The translations under genes were made by a program, and so were the position numbers. Shown here one piece after another: positions 51,975-60,685 of a stretch of DNA of 64,000 bases (its first letter is position 1; each line of letters begins with the position of its first letter). A model generated the notes under the pieces. That model ran no database searches and was not told where the DNA came from. It saw only the letters and a list, made by a program, of their open reading frames with translations. This DNA is from Rikenellaceae bacterium (GTDB taxonomy: Bacteria > Bacteroidota > Bacteroidia > Bacteroidales > UBA932): contig DPKJ01000003.1 of the NCBI GenBank assembly GCA_003542575.1, positions 124,001 to 188,000 on the forward strand. The letters run 5' to 3'.

Positions 51975-53066
51975 CTATTTTGGTGCTGCTCTATATAACC
52001 CGAGAGCAATAAGCAGATAGAGCATATTAGGCAACCACAGTGCTATCCAGGTAGGAAGAACACCTGCATGTACAAACATCTGACTGAATCTAAGGAAAAG
52101 TATATAGGAGAAGCTTAACATGAGTCCAATTCCTATGTTTATTCCTATGCCTCCCTTCTTCTTCTTGGCCGAAAGTGAGACTCCGATAAGTGTAAGAATG
52201 AAGGCAGAAAAAGGTAGTGCAAAGCGGGTTTGCTTCTCTATCTGAGAATAAATAACCCTTTTGTCTCCCCTTAGTTTCTGGAGTTTAATCATGTCGTTCA
52301 GCTCACGGTAATTATATGATTCAACAAAGTTATCGCGCTTGTTGAGGTCTTCGACAGAGAGGTTGATTATTGTATCAATCTGGTGCCCGGTCTTTATCTC
52401 CTGAGTATTCCCTTTGTTGTTCCTGATGTAATAGCTGTACAACTTCCATCCTCTTGATGTAGAGTCCCAGACTGCTGTCTCTGCTGAGAGCTTGGAAACA
52501 ATTGAGTGCCCTTCTATTGTCTCCAGGGTAAATCTTGTAGCAATATTACTCCAGCTGTTAAAAGATTCCATGTAGACATAATTTCCCGGCGATAACTGAA
52601 GGTGAATATCTTTATTGGTATTGATGAATTTATCTTTTATGTACTTATCGGTAAATTCAAGCCTTACCCTGTTTGCAGGTGGAATTACAAAAAGGCTCAA
52701 TGCAAGACTCATTACAGCAATAAATGCTGCAGAGATAAAATATGGGTACATAAGCCTTTTGAAGCTGATTCCTCCGGAAAGCATTGCTACTATTTCGCTG
52801 TGAGAAGCAAGTTTTGATGTAAAGAAAATTACTGAGATAAATACAAACAGAGGACTGAACATATTCATGAAGTAAGGGACAAAATTGCCGTAATATTGGG
52901 TAACAATCGCTTCAAGAGAAGCACCTTTTTCTACAAAATTGTCTATCTTCTCGCTGACATCAAAAATGATAATTATTCCAATGAATATAACAATAGCAAA
53001 AAAGTAAGTTCCTATGAACTTCTTTATTATGTATTTATCCAGGATGTTTAGTCTTAAACCCTTCAT
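51975..53066 (-). CDS. LptF/LptG-family lipopolysaccharide export permease
   Basis: 363 residues with the family plan: three N-terminal membrane helices (about 13-35, 55-80, 100-125), a periplasmic beta-jellyroll (about 130-270) and three C-terminal helices. Opens with LNILDKYIIKKFIGTYFFAI. Its length matches LptG/LptF of other bacteria. With the 484-residue paralogue at 45428-46882 it would give the two permease halves of LptB2FG. It shares one base with the tgt stop codon. Confidence 0.9.
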   Translation of the reverse strand: MKGLRLNILDKYIIKKFIGTYFFAIVIFIGIIIIFDVSEKIDNFVEKGASLEAIVTQYYGNFVPYFMNMFSPLFVFISVIFFTSKLASHSEIVAMLSGGISFKRLMYPYFISAAFIAVMSLALSLFVIPPANRVRLEFTDKYIKDKFINTNKDIHLQLSPGNYVYMESFNSWSNIATRFTLETIEGHSIVSKLSAETAVWDSTSRGWKLYSYYIRNNKGNTQEIKTGHQIDTIINLSVEDLNKRDNFVESYNYRELNDMIKLQKLRGDKRVIYSQIEKQTRFALPFSAFILTLIGVSLSAKKKKGGIGINIGIGLMLSFSYILFLRFSQMFVHAGVLPTWIALWLPNMLYLLIALGLYRAAPK

Positions 53067-54196
53067 TAAAGTTTTGTCTCAAGCTTTTTAACTGCGATAG
53101 TTTTCCATTTTTTAAAACTGCCCTCTCTTATATGCTTCTGCGCCTCTTTCATCAGATTCAGATAAAAGGCGAGATTATGTTCACTTGCAATCTGGGCTCC
53201 CAAAATCTCTCCGGAAATAAAGAGATGTCTCAGATAAGCCTTTGAATAGGTTTTATCTACAAAGGACGTACCATTCACATCAATCGGGGTATGATCGTCT
53301 GCCCATTTCTTGTTTCTGATGTTTATCATCCCCTCTGAAGTGAAGAGCATACCGTTTCTTGCGTTTCTTGTAGGCATTACACAGTCGAACATATCAATAC
53401 CTCTCTCTATGGCTTCAAGCAGGTTTGCAGGCGTCCCTACGCCCATCAGGTACCTTGGTTTGTCTTTGGGTAAAATGGGGTCAAGAACCTCTATCATTTC
53501 ATACATCACCTCTGCAGGTTCTCCAACTGAGAGACCTCCTATTGCATATCCTTCTCTGTTAAGTGAAACAGCGTGTTCTGCTGATTCTCTTCTGAGGTCC
53601 GGATAGACGCAACCCTGCACAATCGGGAAAAAGGTTTGTGAATAACCGTAAAGGGGATCAGTCGAATCAAAATGTTTAATTCCTCTTTCAAGCCACTGCA
53701 TTGTCAGTTTGAGTGACTTTTTTGCATATGCATGATCTGAATCACCCGGCGGACACTCGTCAAGAGCCATTATAATGTCAGCCCCAATTATCCTTTGTAT
53801 GTCGACAACTCCTTCGGGACTAAAAAAGTGCTTTGAACCATCAATATGCGATCTGAACATACACCCTTCATCTGTGAGTTTCCTGTTTTCGGCTAGCGAA
53901 AAAACCTGGTAACCGCCACTATCCGTAAGAATGGGTCTGTCCCATGATATAAATTTATGGAGGCCTCCGGCGTTTTTAATTATCTCTAAGCCTGGCCTTA
54001 GATAAAGGTGATAGGTGTTTCCGAGTATTATCTGAGCTTTTATGTCCTCTTTAAGATCTCTGTGATAAACTGCCTTGACTGAACCGACAGTCCCGACGGG
54101 CATAAAAATTGGAGTTTCAACAACTCCGTGGTCTGTATAAAGTAACCCGCAACGTGCCGAAGATTCGGCATCCTGTGCTGTTTTTTCGAATCGCAT
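53066..54196 (-). CDS. tgt: Queuine tRNA-ribosyltransferase Tgt, lacking the zinc cysteines
   Basis: 376 residues. Exchanges guanine-34 of certain tRNAs for the queuosine precursor. Substrate-binding DSGGYQVFS (92-100) and the nucleophile region with Asp271 (DCVMPTRNARNG) are present, as is the final His of the zinc site (ASEHNL). However, the three cysteines of the usual CxCxxC zinc motif are replaced: aligned with E. coli Tgt, the positions read Gly309, Ser311 and Asp314 (DVNGTSFVDKTYSKAYLRHL). The fold is otherwise intact, so this looks like a zinc-free lineage variant. First gene of a tgt-lptF/G unit. Confidence 0.93.
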   Translation of the reverse strand: MRFEKTAQDAESSARCGLLYTDHGVVETPIFMPVGTVGSVKAVYHRDLKEDIKAQIILGNTYHLYLRPGLEIIKNAGGLHKFISWDRPILTDSGGYQVFSLAENRKLTDEGCMFRSHIDGSKHFFSPEGVVDIQRIIGADIIMALDECPPGDSDHAYAKKSLKLTMQWLERGIKHFDSTDPLYGYSQTFFPIVQGCVYPDLRRESAEHAVSLNREGYAIGGLSVGEPAEVMYEMIEVLDPILPKDKPRYLMGVGTPANLLEAIERGIDMFDCVMPTRNARNGMLFTSEGMINIRNKKWADDHTPIDVNGTSFVDKTYSKAYLRHLFISGEILGAQIASEHNLAFYLNLMKEAQKHIREGSFKKWKTIAVKKLETKL

Positions 54197-54213
54197 ATTA
54201 GTAAAATAACCCC

Positions 54214-54221
54214 CAAAGATA
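54214..54221 (-). promoter_or_regulatory. -7 box for tgt
   Basis: On the minus strand this reads TATCTTTG (TAnnTTTG), 17 nt before the tgt ATG; it faces away from the + strand box at 54235-54242. Confidence 0.4.
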
Positions 54222-54234
54222 ATAATATAATAGC

Positions 54235-54242
54235 TATATTTG
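54235..54242 (+). promoter_or_regulatory. -7 box for the nucleoside transporter gene
   Basis: TATATTTG (TAnnTTTG) ends 30 nt before the GTG start at 54273. Confidence 0.45.
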
Positions 54243-54272
54243 TCTTCCTAAGCATTTACTAATTTAAACCAC

Positions 54273-55790
54273 GTGAAAAAACTCCTGTTTATAATTACAC
54301 TAACTCTGTTCACATTAACATTTCTGCAAGGTCAGGAGCATAACAGAGTTTCAGATTCAACACAAAAAACAGTTAGCGGGCATTCAGCACCGGAGGTTAA
54401 CGCAGTTATCCCGGATAGTACCTTAATTACTGTAGAAGCTGTTTCAGCCCCAACAGAAAACCCCTATAAAAACATACTTGCCAGAAAGGAGATTAATATA
54501 AATCTCTGGTCAATTCTGAGGGGTATACTGGGTATGTCCTCTCTGATTTTCATTGCCTGGATATTTAGTCTGGACCGAAAAAAGGTTAACTGGAGAACAG
54601 TTGGTTTCTCACTTCTTATGCAATTCACAATCGCCATTTCTGTAATAGCGTTTCCGGCTGTTCAAAATATCTTTGAATTCCTGGGAAGCCTTTTTGTGGC
54701 CGTTTTGGATTGGACCAAGGCGGGCTCAACATTCCTGTTCGGGTCACTGATGAATGTTAACAATTTTGGGTTCATATTCGTTCTTCAGATTCTTCCAACA
54801 ATTATCTTCTTCTCAGCTCTTACCAGTTTATTCTTTTATCTTGGAATTTTACAAAGAGTTGTATGGGCAATGGCCTGGTTATTGTCAAAATCCTTGAAAT
54901 TATCAGGTGCAGAGTCTCTTTCAACCGCCGGTAATATATTTCTTGGACAAACTGAGGCCCCTCTAATGGTTAAGGAGTACATCCCAAAAATGACCAAAAG
55001 TGAGGTAATGCTTATTATGACTGCCGGAATGTCGACCATGGCGGGGGGAGTTCTTGCTGCCTATATCGGAATGCTGGGAGGTGGAGACAGAGTGATGGAA
55101 CTCGAATTTGCCAAACACTTGCTTTCGGCATCCATAATGGCTGCACCAGGAGCAATAGCAATAGCTAAAATTCTTAAACCTCAAACAGAAGTGATAGATA
55201 ATTCGGTTGAGGTTCCCAAAGAAAAAATTGGAAAAAATGTTCTTGATGCAATTTCCAACGGCACAACAGAGGGGCTTAAACTAGCCGCAAATGTAGGTGC
55301 AATGCTTCTGGTTTTCTATGCACTAATTGCTGGTTTTAATGCCATATTTATGAAGATTGGAGATATCTCATCTCTTAATCCTGTTATTGCAGATATTACA
55401 AATGGACGTTTTGATGGATTGTCGATGCAGTTTTTATTGTCATATCTTTTTGCCCCGGTAATCTGGCTGACAGGAGTCTCAGGATCAGACATTGACCTTG
55501 TCGGACGATTACTTGGAGAAAAGTTAATCATGACGGAGTTTATCGGCTACCAAAGTCTTGCAGAGATGATCCGTACAGGTGCATTTGTATCTTCAAAATC
55601 TGTAATAATGGCAACATATGTTTTGTGTGGTTTTGCAAACTTTGCCTCAATCGGAATACTGATCGGTGGAGTTGGTGGAATGGCTCCTAACCAGAAACCT
55701 ATCCTGAGCGCCTTTGGCTTCAGATCATTGCTAGGAGCAACGCTTGTAGCACTAATGTCTGCAGCTATGGTAGGTATGCTGATTGCTTAA
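54273..55790 (+). CDS. Concentrative nucleoside transporter (NupC/CNT family) with N-terminal extension
   Basis: 505 residues with a GTG start. Residues 1-20 form a signal-like segment, followed by a ~60-residue Ser/Thr/Pro-rich periplasmic linker and then the CNT domain (about 85-505). CNT marks are FLGQTEAPLMVKEYIPKMTKSEVMLIMTAGMSTMAGGVLAAYIGML and the later VIWLTGVSGSDI and CGFANFASIGI. It imports nucleosides with Na+ or H+. The extra N-terminal extension is typical of Bacteroidetes members of the family rather than of E. coli NupC. Monocistronic. Confidence 0.9.
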   Translation: MKKLLFIITLTLFTLTFLQGQEHNRVSDSTQKTVSGHSAPEVNAVIPDSTLITVEAVSAPTENPYKNILARKEININLWSILRGILGMSSLIFIAWIFSLDRKKVNWRTVGFSLLMQFTIAISVIAFPAVQNIFEFLGSLFVAVLDWTKAGSTFLFGSLMNVNNFGFIFVLQILPTIIFFSALTSLFFYLGILQRVVWAMAWLLSKSLKLSGAESLSTAGNIFLGQTEAPLMVKEYIPKMTKSEVMLIMTAGMSTMAGGVLAAYIGMLGGGDRVMELEFAKHLLSASIMAAPGAIAIAKILKPQTEVIDNSVEVPKEKIGKNVLDAISNGTTEGLKLAANVGAMLLVFYALIAGFNAIFMKIGDISSLNPVIADITNGRFDGLSMQFLLSYLFAPVIWLTGVSGSDIDLVGRLLGEKLIMTEFIGYQSLAEMIRTGAFVSSKSVIMATYVLCGFANFASIGILIGGVGGMAPNQKPILSAFGFRSLLGATLVALMSAAMVGMLIA

Positions 55791-55815
55791 TTCCTGCTCA
55801 TTTTGAGACAACGAA

Positions 55816-56925
55816 TTACCTCCTTACACATTTTGGAAGTTCGTTTATTGCAATGTCTCCCGGAGAGTATGTTTCAATGCATTCATCCGGGTTACAGCAA
55901 GTTATACACACCCGTTTAAAGGATCTGAAACTGAGAAGCTCAATATCCGGAGAATAAAAACCATTTTTGACAGGCTCTTGTCTCATAAGGTCTGTACTGA
56001 GATATTTTTTGTTACAGTCAGAGAAAATTGTAACAACATTGGCATCAGGCCCAATTTTATTTTGAGCAATCAGCGCTCCGAGGAAATTGGCTCCTGAAGA
56101 TATCCCAACAGAGATCCCTAACTCTGCTGACAACCTCTGAGCCATTATAATTGCATCACCGTCATCAACCTGAAGCACCTCGTTTAATTCGTCAAGCTTA
56201 ACTATTGATGGTATAAATTCATCTGAAATACCTTGTATCCTGTGACTTCCAACTTTATATCCCGTTGTAAGTGTCGGAGAATTGGCCGGTTCTAAAGGGT
56301 GCAACCTGATTTTGGGGTTCATCTTTCTGAGAAACCTTCCTGTTCCCATTATGGTTCCTCCTGTACCTACTCCGGCAACAAAAGCATCAGGCATAAGATT
56401 ACGGAAAGTCATCTGACTCCATATCTCCGGGCCTGTAGTCTCAAAATGAGCAAGAATGTTGTTTTCATTGGAGAATTGTCTTGGCAAAAATGAATTTTCA
56501 GTCTCTTTGGCCAGTTTCTCTGCCATAGCAATGCTACCCACAAACCCTCCCTCATCCTTAGTTACGAGATTAATCTTTGCACCAAGACTCTGAATAAGAT
56601 TATATCTTTCAACACTCAGCCAATTGGGCATAAAAATAACTACAGGGTGCCCCATAGCTCTTCCCATAGCACAAAACGCAATACCTGTATTACCGCTTGT
56701 AGCTTCAATTATTGTATCACCAGGTTTGAGAGATCCATTTTTATAGGATTTATAAAGAATTGTAAATGCCATCCTGTCTTTAATACTGGCGGTCATGTTG
56801 AGGTTCTCTGATTTGGCATATATTCTCCTCTCCTGGCCCTTGTATTTAAAGAATATCTCAAGTAATGGAGTATTTCCAACCAGACTGCTCAAATGTTGAA
56901 TTCTTTGTACCGGATAACTTTCCAT
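55816..56925 (-). CDS. Cysteine-synthase-like PLP enzyme with cysteine-rich tail
   Basis: 369 residues. A fold-type II PLP enzyme: the cofactor lysine is in SIKDRMAF (about 47-54), the phosphate-binding loop is TSGNTGIAF, and GVGTGGTIMGTGRFL follows. The overall pattern is that of cysteine synthase or cystathionine beta-synthase-type enzymes. The last 30 residues hold five cysteines (340, 343, 344, 349, 366; VCITCCNPDEC then PKCVRR), not found in ordinary CysK; they could bind an iron-sulfur cluster or zinc. No serine acetyltransferase gene is adjacent. The substrate is uncertain. Confidence 0.85.
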   Translation of the reverse strand: MESYPVQRIQHLSSLVGNTPLLEIFFKYKGQERRIYAKSENLNMTASIKDRMAFTILYKSYKNGSLKPGDTIIEATSGNTGIAFCAMGRAMGHPVVIFMPNWLSVERYNLIQSLGAKINLVTKDEGGFVGSIAMAEKLAKETENSFLPRQFSNENNILAHFETTGPEIWSQMTFRNLMPDAFVAGVGTGGTIMGTGRFLRKMNPKIRLHPLEPANSPTLTTGYKVGSHRIQGISDEFIPSIVKLDELNEVLQVDDGDAIIMAQRLSAELGISVGISSGANFLGALIAQNKIGPDANVVTIFSDCNKKYLSTDLMRQEPVKNGFYSPDIELLSFRSFKRVCITCCNPDECIETYSPGDIAINELPKCVRR

Positions 56926-57231
56926 CTTTTACTGTTTATTACAATTTATTATTAGTGCATATTGATTCAGCAAGGCATTATCTCTGAAAACCGCACTAAT
57001 ATTAGGTATTTTGCAAATTACAATTTCTTTTTGAAATCCACAAAAATCTCCGCGCCACTTTTGGATATGTGCTTGTTTTGTAATGAACTTAATCTTAGAT
57101 GGTTGAACAAAATACGAAAAAAATGCGTTAAGAAAAACTGCGTTGCGCTTGATGAGTTTATACCAATGTAAAAGAGGCTGCCTGAATTCAGACAGCCTCT
57201 TTGTATGTAAAAATATGATTACACAGCGTTA
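56926..57231. other. Gap between the cysteine-synthase-like gene and rplQ
   Basis: About 300 bp, AT-rich, containing the rplQ-operon terminator at its right end. A 69-codon frame on the + strand (56962-57171) has no family resemblance, no ribosome site and runs into the terminator, so it is not called. No RNA gene was recognised. Confidence 0.5.
57171..57202 (-). terminator. Terminator of the spc/alpha ribosomal operon
   Basis: A 10-bp stem (57171-57180 with 57193-57202) is topped by a further CTG/CAG pairing around AATT, with one mismatch. On the minus strand it is followed by a T-rich stretch, 30 nt after the rplQ stop codon. Confidence 0.8.
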
Positions 57232-57858
57232 TTAAGCTTTTGGCTCTTCTGCTTCAGGAGCTACTTCTGCTTCAGGGGCAACAACTACTTCAGCTGCCGG
57301 AGCAACTTCAGGAGCTACCTCTGTAACTGGTGCTGCAACAACTGCCTCTTCGACTTTTGTTTCAACTTTGGCTTCTTTCTTTGCCTTTGGAGCTTTAGCT
57401 GCAGGTTTTACCTCTGCTACTGCCTCATCACTCTTCTTTGTGCGACCACGACGAGTTGTGCTCTTTTTAACTTCAGGTTTTGCAAATGCAAGTGCTGTTT
57501 CGTTAAAATCAACTAACTCTATCATTGCCATCTCAGCAGCATCTCCTTTACGGAAGCCTAGCTTAAGAACTCTGGTGTATCCACCCGGACGATCAGCAAT
57601 TTTTGGGGCAATTGTGCGGAAAAGCTCCGTAATTGCCTCTTTTTGTTTGAGGTACGAGAATACTGTACGGCGTGAATGTGTTGTATCGTCCTTTGATTTT
57701 GTAATCAGTGGTTCGATGTACATTCTGAGTGCTTTCGCCTTTGCCAGGGTTGTCTCAATTCTTTTGTGAATTATGAGTGACGAAGCCATATTTGCTAACA
57801 TCGCTTTACGGTGTCCGCTTTTACGGCCAAGGTGATTTATTGTTTTATTATGCCTCAT
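57232..57858 (-). CDS. rplQ: 50S ribosomal protein L17 with Ala/Glu/Pro-rich tail
   Basis: 208 residues. Residues 1-127 are a standard L17 (RHNKTINHLGRKSGHRKAMLANMA and GGYTRVLKLGFRKGDAAEMAMIEL). The last 80 residues are a low-complexity extension rich in Ala, Glu, Lys, Val and Pro with repeated VAPE/APEAE units. Many Bacteroidetes L17 proteins have a short extension, and this one is long. The start ATG overlaps the rpoA stop by 11 nt. Last gene of the operon, followed by a terminator. Confidence 0.96.
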   Translation of the reverse strand: MRHNKTINHLGRKSGHRKAMLANMASSLIIHKRIETTLAKAKALRMYIEPLITKSKDDTTHSRRTVFSYLKQKEAITELFRTIAPKIADRPGGYTRVLKLGFRKGDAAEMAMIELVDFNETALAFAKPEVKKSTTRRGRTKKSDEAVAEVKPAAKAPKAKKEAKVETKVEEAVVAAPVTEVAPEVAPAAEVVVAPEAEVAPEAEEPKA

Positions 57859-58858
57859 TTTTCAAAACTTTCTTTTCAATATTATACTTTGTTACATCCA
57901 TACCAAAGTTGAGTCTGTAGCGCTCAACAAGGTTGTCGATCTCGGAAAGAGATTTTTTTCCAAAGTTTCTGAACTTCATCAGCTCAGATCTTTGAAGTGA
58001 TACAAGGTCTGCAAGAGTATCAATATCAGCTGCTTTTAGGCAGTTGAGTGCTCTTACCGACAGCTCCATATCAGCCAGTTTGGTCATTAGTAAATGACGC
58101 ATGCGGAGTGACTCCTCATCCAATTCATTACTTATTACCTCTACCGGTGTCTCCAGAGTTATCTTTTCGTCCGAGAACAACATAAAGTGATGAATAAGGA
58201 TTTTTGCTGCCTCTTTAAGGGCCTCCTTGGGATGGATGGATCCATCTGTTGTTATCTCTAAATTAAGTTTCTCGTAGTCAGTTTTTTGCTCGACACGCCA
58301 GTTCTCTACAGAGTACTTTACATTCTTAATCGGAGTGTAAATTGAGTCGATAGGAATAATACCTATAGGTGCCTCTTCAATGCGGTTCTCCTCTGCTGCA
58401 ACATAGCCTCTGCCCTTTCCAATTCTCAGTTCAACTGAGAGTGTAACCGATGGCTCCATAGAGCAGATGTGAAGTTCCGGATTAAGTACTTTAAAAGAAG
58501 ATAACTGTTTTGATATATCTTCTGCAGTAAACTCCTGTTTGCCGTTTACCGTAATATTCACAATCTCTGTATCTTCACCTTCTATCATTCGTTTAAAACG
58601 AACTTGTTTCAGGTTAAGTATGATATCAACAACTGTTTCGATTACTCCCGGGATTGTTGCAAATTCATGATCTACTCCCTGAATCTTAACAGCTGTGATA
58701 GCATGGCCCTCTAGAGACGACAAAAGAATGCGGCGCAAAGCGTTACCTACTGTAATGCCGTAGCCCGGCTCCAGTGGACGAAACTCAAAGCGACCAAATG
58801 TTTCGGTTGCGTCAAGCATTATTACCTTATCTGGTTTTTGAAATGCTAAAATTGCCAT
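57848..58858 (-). CDS. rpoA: RNA polymerase alpha subunit
   Basis: 336 residues from the ATG at 58858. An in-frame ATG 30 nt upstream overlaps the end of rpsD and gives an unlikely leader, so it is not used. The N-terminal domain (1-230) carries the dimer and assembly motifs (RRILLSSLEGHAITAVKI), and the C-terminal domain (about 250-325) holds the DNA-contacting helix-hairpin-helix (RALNCLKAADIDTLADLV, FRNFGKKSLSEI). It overlaps rplQ by 11 nt. Confidence 0.97.
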   Translation of the reverse strand: MAILAFQKPDKVIMLDATETFGRFEFRPLEPGYGITVGNALRRILLSSLEGHAITAVKIQGVDHEFATIPGVIETVVDIILNLKQVRFKRMIEGEDTEIVNITVNGKQEFTAEDISKQLSSFKVLNPELHICSMEPSVTLSVELRIGKGRGYVAAEENRIEEAPIGIIPIDSIYTPIKNVKYSVENWRVEQKTDYEKLNLEITTDGSIHPKEALKEAAKILIHHFMLFSDEKITLETPVEVISNELDEESLRMRHLLMTKLADMELSVRALNCLKAADIDTLADLVSLQRSELMKFRNFGKKSLSEIDNLVERYRLNFGMDVTKYNIEKKVLKNEA

Positions 58859-58865
58859 TTTATTA

Positions 58866-59471
58866 TTATTTAGAGTACAACTCAACAATTAACTGCTCAT
58901 TGATGTTTTCAGGTACTTCACTTCTGATAGGCATATTCAAATACTTGCCTGTTAGTGAATTACCGTCCCACTCAATCCATGAGTGTCTTGCTGTACCGCG
59001 TGAAATATTGTTTTGAATAACTTCGAGACTTTTTGATCTCTCTCTTACGCCAACAACATCTCCGGGTTTAACATTTGTCGATGGAATACTGTTTAGTTCA
59101 CCGTTTACTGTAATGTGACAATGCGTAACGAGTTGTCTTGCTGCTGCACGGCTTGGGGCTATACCCATTCTGTACACCAGGTTGTCAAGACGTGACTCAA
59201 GCAGCAAAATGAGATTTTCACCTTTACGGCCCTTCATTCTAGATGCTTTGTCATACAAGTTACGGAATTGTTTTTCCAACAGTCCATATGTATATTTAAC
59301 CTTCTGTTTCTCTTTCAGCTGAATGCCATACTCAGAAGTCTTTTTGCGTTTCTTTGCCAGACCGTGCTGTCCTGGAGGATAGTTCTTTTTTTCGTAACTT
59401 TTATCGGGTCCAAAAATTGGCTCTCCAAATTTGCGGGCGATTTTTGTGGTAGGCCCTGTATATCTTGCCAT
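58866..59471 (-). CDS. rpsD: 30S ribosomal protein S4
   Basis: 201 residues, the usual length. Begins ARYTGPTTKIARKFGEPIFG and has the S4 RNA-binding domain (ESRLDNLVYRMGIAPSRAAARQLVTHCHI). A primary 16S rRNA-binding protein that nucleates assembly. It lies between rpsK and rpoA as in most Bacteroidetes. No zinc-ribbon cysteines at the N-terminus, so this is the Cys-free form. Confidence 0.97.
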   Translation of the reverse strand: MARYTGPTTKIARKFGEPIFGPDKSYEKKNYPPGQHGLAKKRKKTSEYGIQLKEKQKVKYTYGLLEKQFRNLYDKASRMKGRKGENLILLLESRLDNLVYRMGIAPSRAAARQLVTHCHITVNGELNSIPSTNVKPGDVVGVRERSKSLEVIQNNISRGTARHSWIEWDGNSLTGKYLNMPIRSEVPENINEQLIVELYSK

Positions 59472-59501
59472 GTTAAATCTGTTATTATGATTTTAAAAGG
59501 A

Positions 59502-59894
59502 TTAAACTCTGCGGCGTCCCTTTGGACGGCATCCATTATGAGGAAGTGGAGTAACATCTACGATTTCTGTTACCTCAATACCTGCTCCGTGAATTGTACG
59601 GATAGCAGATTCACGTCCGGCTCCCGGCCCTTTCACATAGGCTTTAACCTTACGCAGTCCTAAATCATAAGCCACCTTAGCGCAATCTTCAGCTGCTGTT
59701 TGAGCAGCATAAGGAGTGTTCTTTTTAGAACCCCTGAAACCCATCTTACCTGCAGAAGACCAGCTTATAACCTGTCCGGTGTTGTTGGTAAGGGATACAA
59801 TAATGTTGTTAAAGGTAGATGATATGTGCGCCTGACCGTAGGCTTCAACCTTTACAACCCTCTTTTTATTTGATGTTCCTGTCTTTTTTGCCAT
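59502..59894 (-). CDS. rpsK: 30S ribosomal protein S11
   Basis: 130 residues. Contains the family blocks AHISSTFNNIIVSLTN, WSSAGKMGFRGSKKNTPYAAQ and the C-terminal PHNGCRPKGRRRV. Part of the small-subunit platform near the mRNA exit. Lies 10 nt downstream of rpsM in the same operon. Confidence 0.97.
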   Translation of the reverse strand: MAKKTGTSNKKRVVKVEAYGQAHISSTFNNIIVSLTNNTGQVISWSSAGKMGFRGSKKNTPYAAQTAAEDCAKVAYDLGLRKVKAYVKGPGAGRESAIRTIHGAGIEVTEIVDVTPLPHNGCRPKGRRRV

Positions 59895-59904
59895 GATCTA
59901 GGTT

Positions 59905-60282
59905 CTATTTAGTTGCTTTCTTCTTGTTAGCTACAGTTTTCTTCTTACCCTTACGTGTACGGGCATTATTCTTGGTCGACTGACCACGAACCGGTAACCC
60001 GAGACGGTGACGGATACCTCTGTAACATCCGATGTCCATCAAACGTTTGATGTTCATCTGAACTACTGAGCGAAGTTCACCCTCAATTTTGTACTCCTCT
60101 ACAATGGTTCCCCTTATTGCAGCTATCTGATCATCGTTCCAGTCCTTTACTTTTGTGCTAAAATCTATGCCGTTCTTGGCAAGGATTTTTTGAGCAGAAC
60201 TGCGTCCGATCCCGAAGATATAGGTTAGTCCTATCTCTCCTCTCTTGTTTTTTGGTAAATCAACTCCGGCTATACGTGCCAT
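59905..60282 (-). CDS. rpsM: 30S ribosomal protein S13
   Basis: 125 residues. Starts ARIAGVDLPKNKRGEIGLTYIFGIG and ends with the basic tail typical of S13 (RGQSTKNNARTRKGKKK). It contacts the P-site tRNA and the 30S head. Located between rpmJ and rpsK. Confidence 0.97.
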   Translation of the reverse strand: MARIAGVDLPKNKRGEIGLTYIFGIGRSSAQKILAKNGIDFSTKVKDWNDDQIAAIRGTIVEEYKIEGELRSVVQMNIKRLMDIGCYRGIRHRLGLPVRGQSTKNNARTRKGKKKTVANKKKATK

Positions 60283-60318
60283 AATTTATCTATTCTCTTT
60301 ATTGTTTACTATTAAAAA

Positions 60319-60435
60319 TTATCCCTGACGCATTTTGAACTTAGGGGTCTTTTTGCAAATTACATAAAGACGACCTTTACGCTTTACTATTTTGCAATCT
60401 TCGCTGCGCTTCTTAATGGATGCTTTAACTTTCAT
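60319..60435 (-). CDS. rpmJ: 50S ribosomal protein L36
   Basis: 38 residues. The sequence opens MKVKASIKKRSEDC and closes KTPKFKMRQG. Of the four zinc ligands of the classic form (C-x2-C ... C ... H) only Cys14 and Cys27 remain, so this is a zinc-independent form, common in Bacteroidetes. Sits between infA and rpsM. Confidence 0.95.
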   Translation of the reverse strand: MKVKASIKKRSEDCKIVKRKGRLYVICKKTPKFKMRQG

Positions 60436-60447
60436 ATTTTCTAATTT

Positions 60448-60666
60448 TTATTTGTATCTGAAAGAAATTCTTCCTTTTGTTAAATCATAAGGGGACATCT
60501 CTACTCTGACTCTGTCTCCCGGGAGTATGCGAATGTAGTGCATTCTCATTTTTCCTGAGATATGAGCAATTATAACGTGACCGTTATCCAGCTCTACCCG
60601 GAACATCGCGTTTGACAGGGCTTCGATTATTGTTCCCTCTTTTTCAATAGCAGCTTGTTTTGCCAT
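60448..60666 (-). CDS. infA: Translation initiation factor IF-1
   Basis: 72 residues, a single OB-fold S1-type domain (AAIEKEGTIIEALSNAMFRVELDNGHVIIAHISGKMRMHYIRILPGD) with the family signature KMRMHYIRI. Binds the A site of the 30S subunit during initiation. In the usual place between map and rpmJ. Confidence 0.97.
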   Translation of the reverse strand: MAKQAAIEKEGTIIEALSNAMFRVELDNGHVIIAHISGKMRMHYIRILPGDRVRVEMSPYDLTKGRISFRYK

Positions 60667-60685
60667 CTGAATTTAACCTTATAAT

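Noticed and set aside
56962..57171. 69-codon open frame on the + strand in the gap before rplQ
   Set aside because: No ribosome site, no recognisable family, unusual composition, and it ends at the terminator hairpin; likely chance.
58859..58888. Ten-residue longer start for rpoA
   Set aside because: The extra leader overlaps the end of rpsD and does not resemble any alpha-subunit N-terminus.
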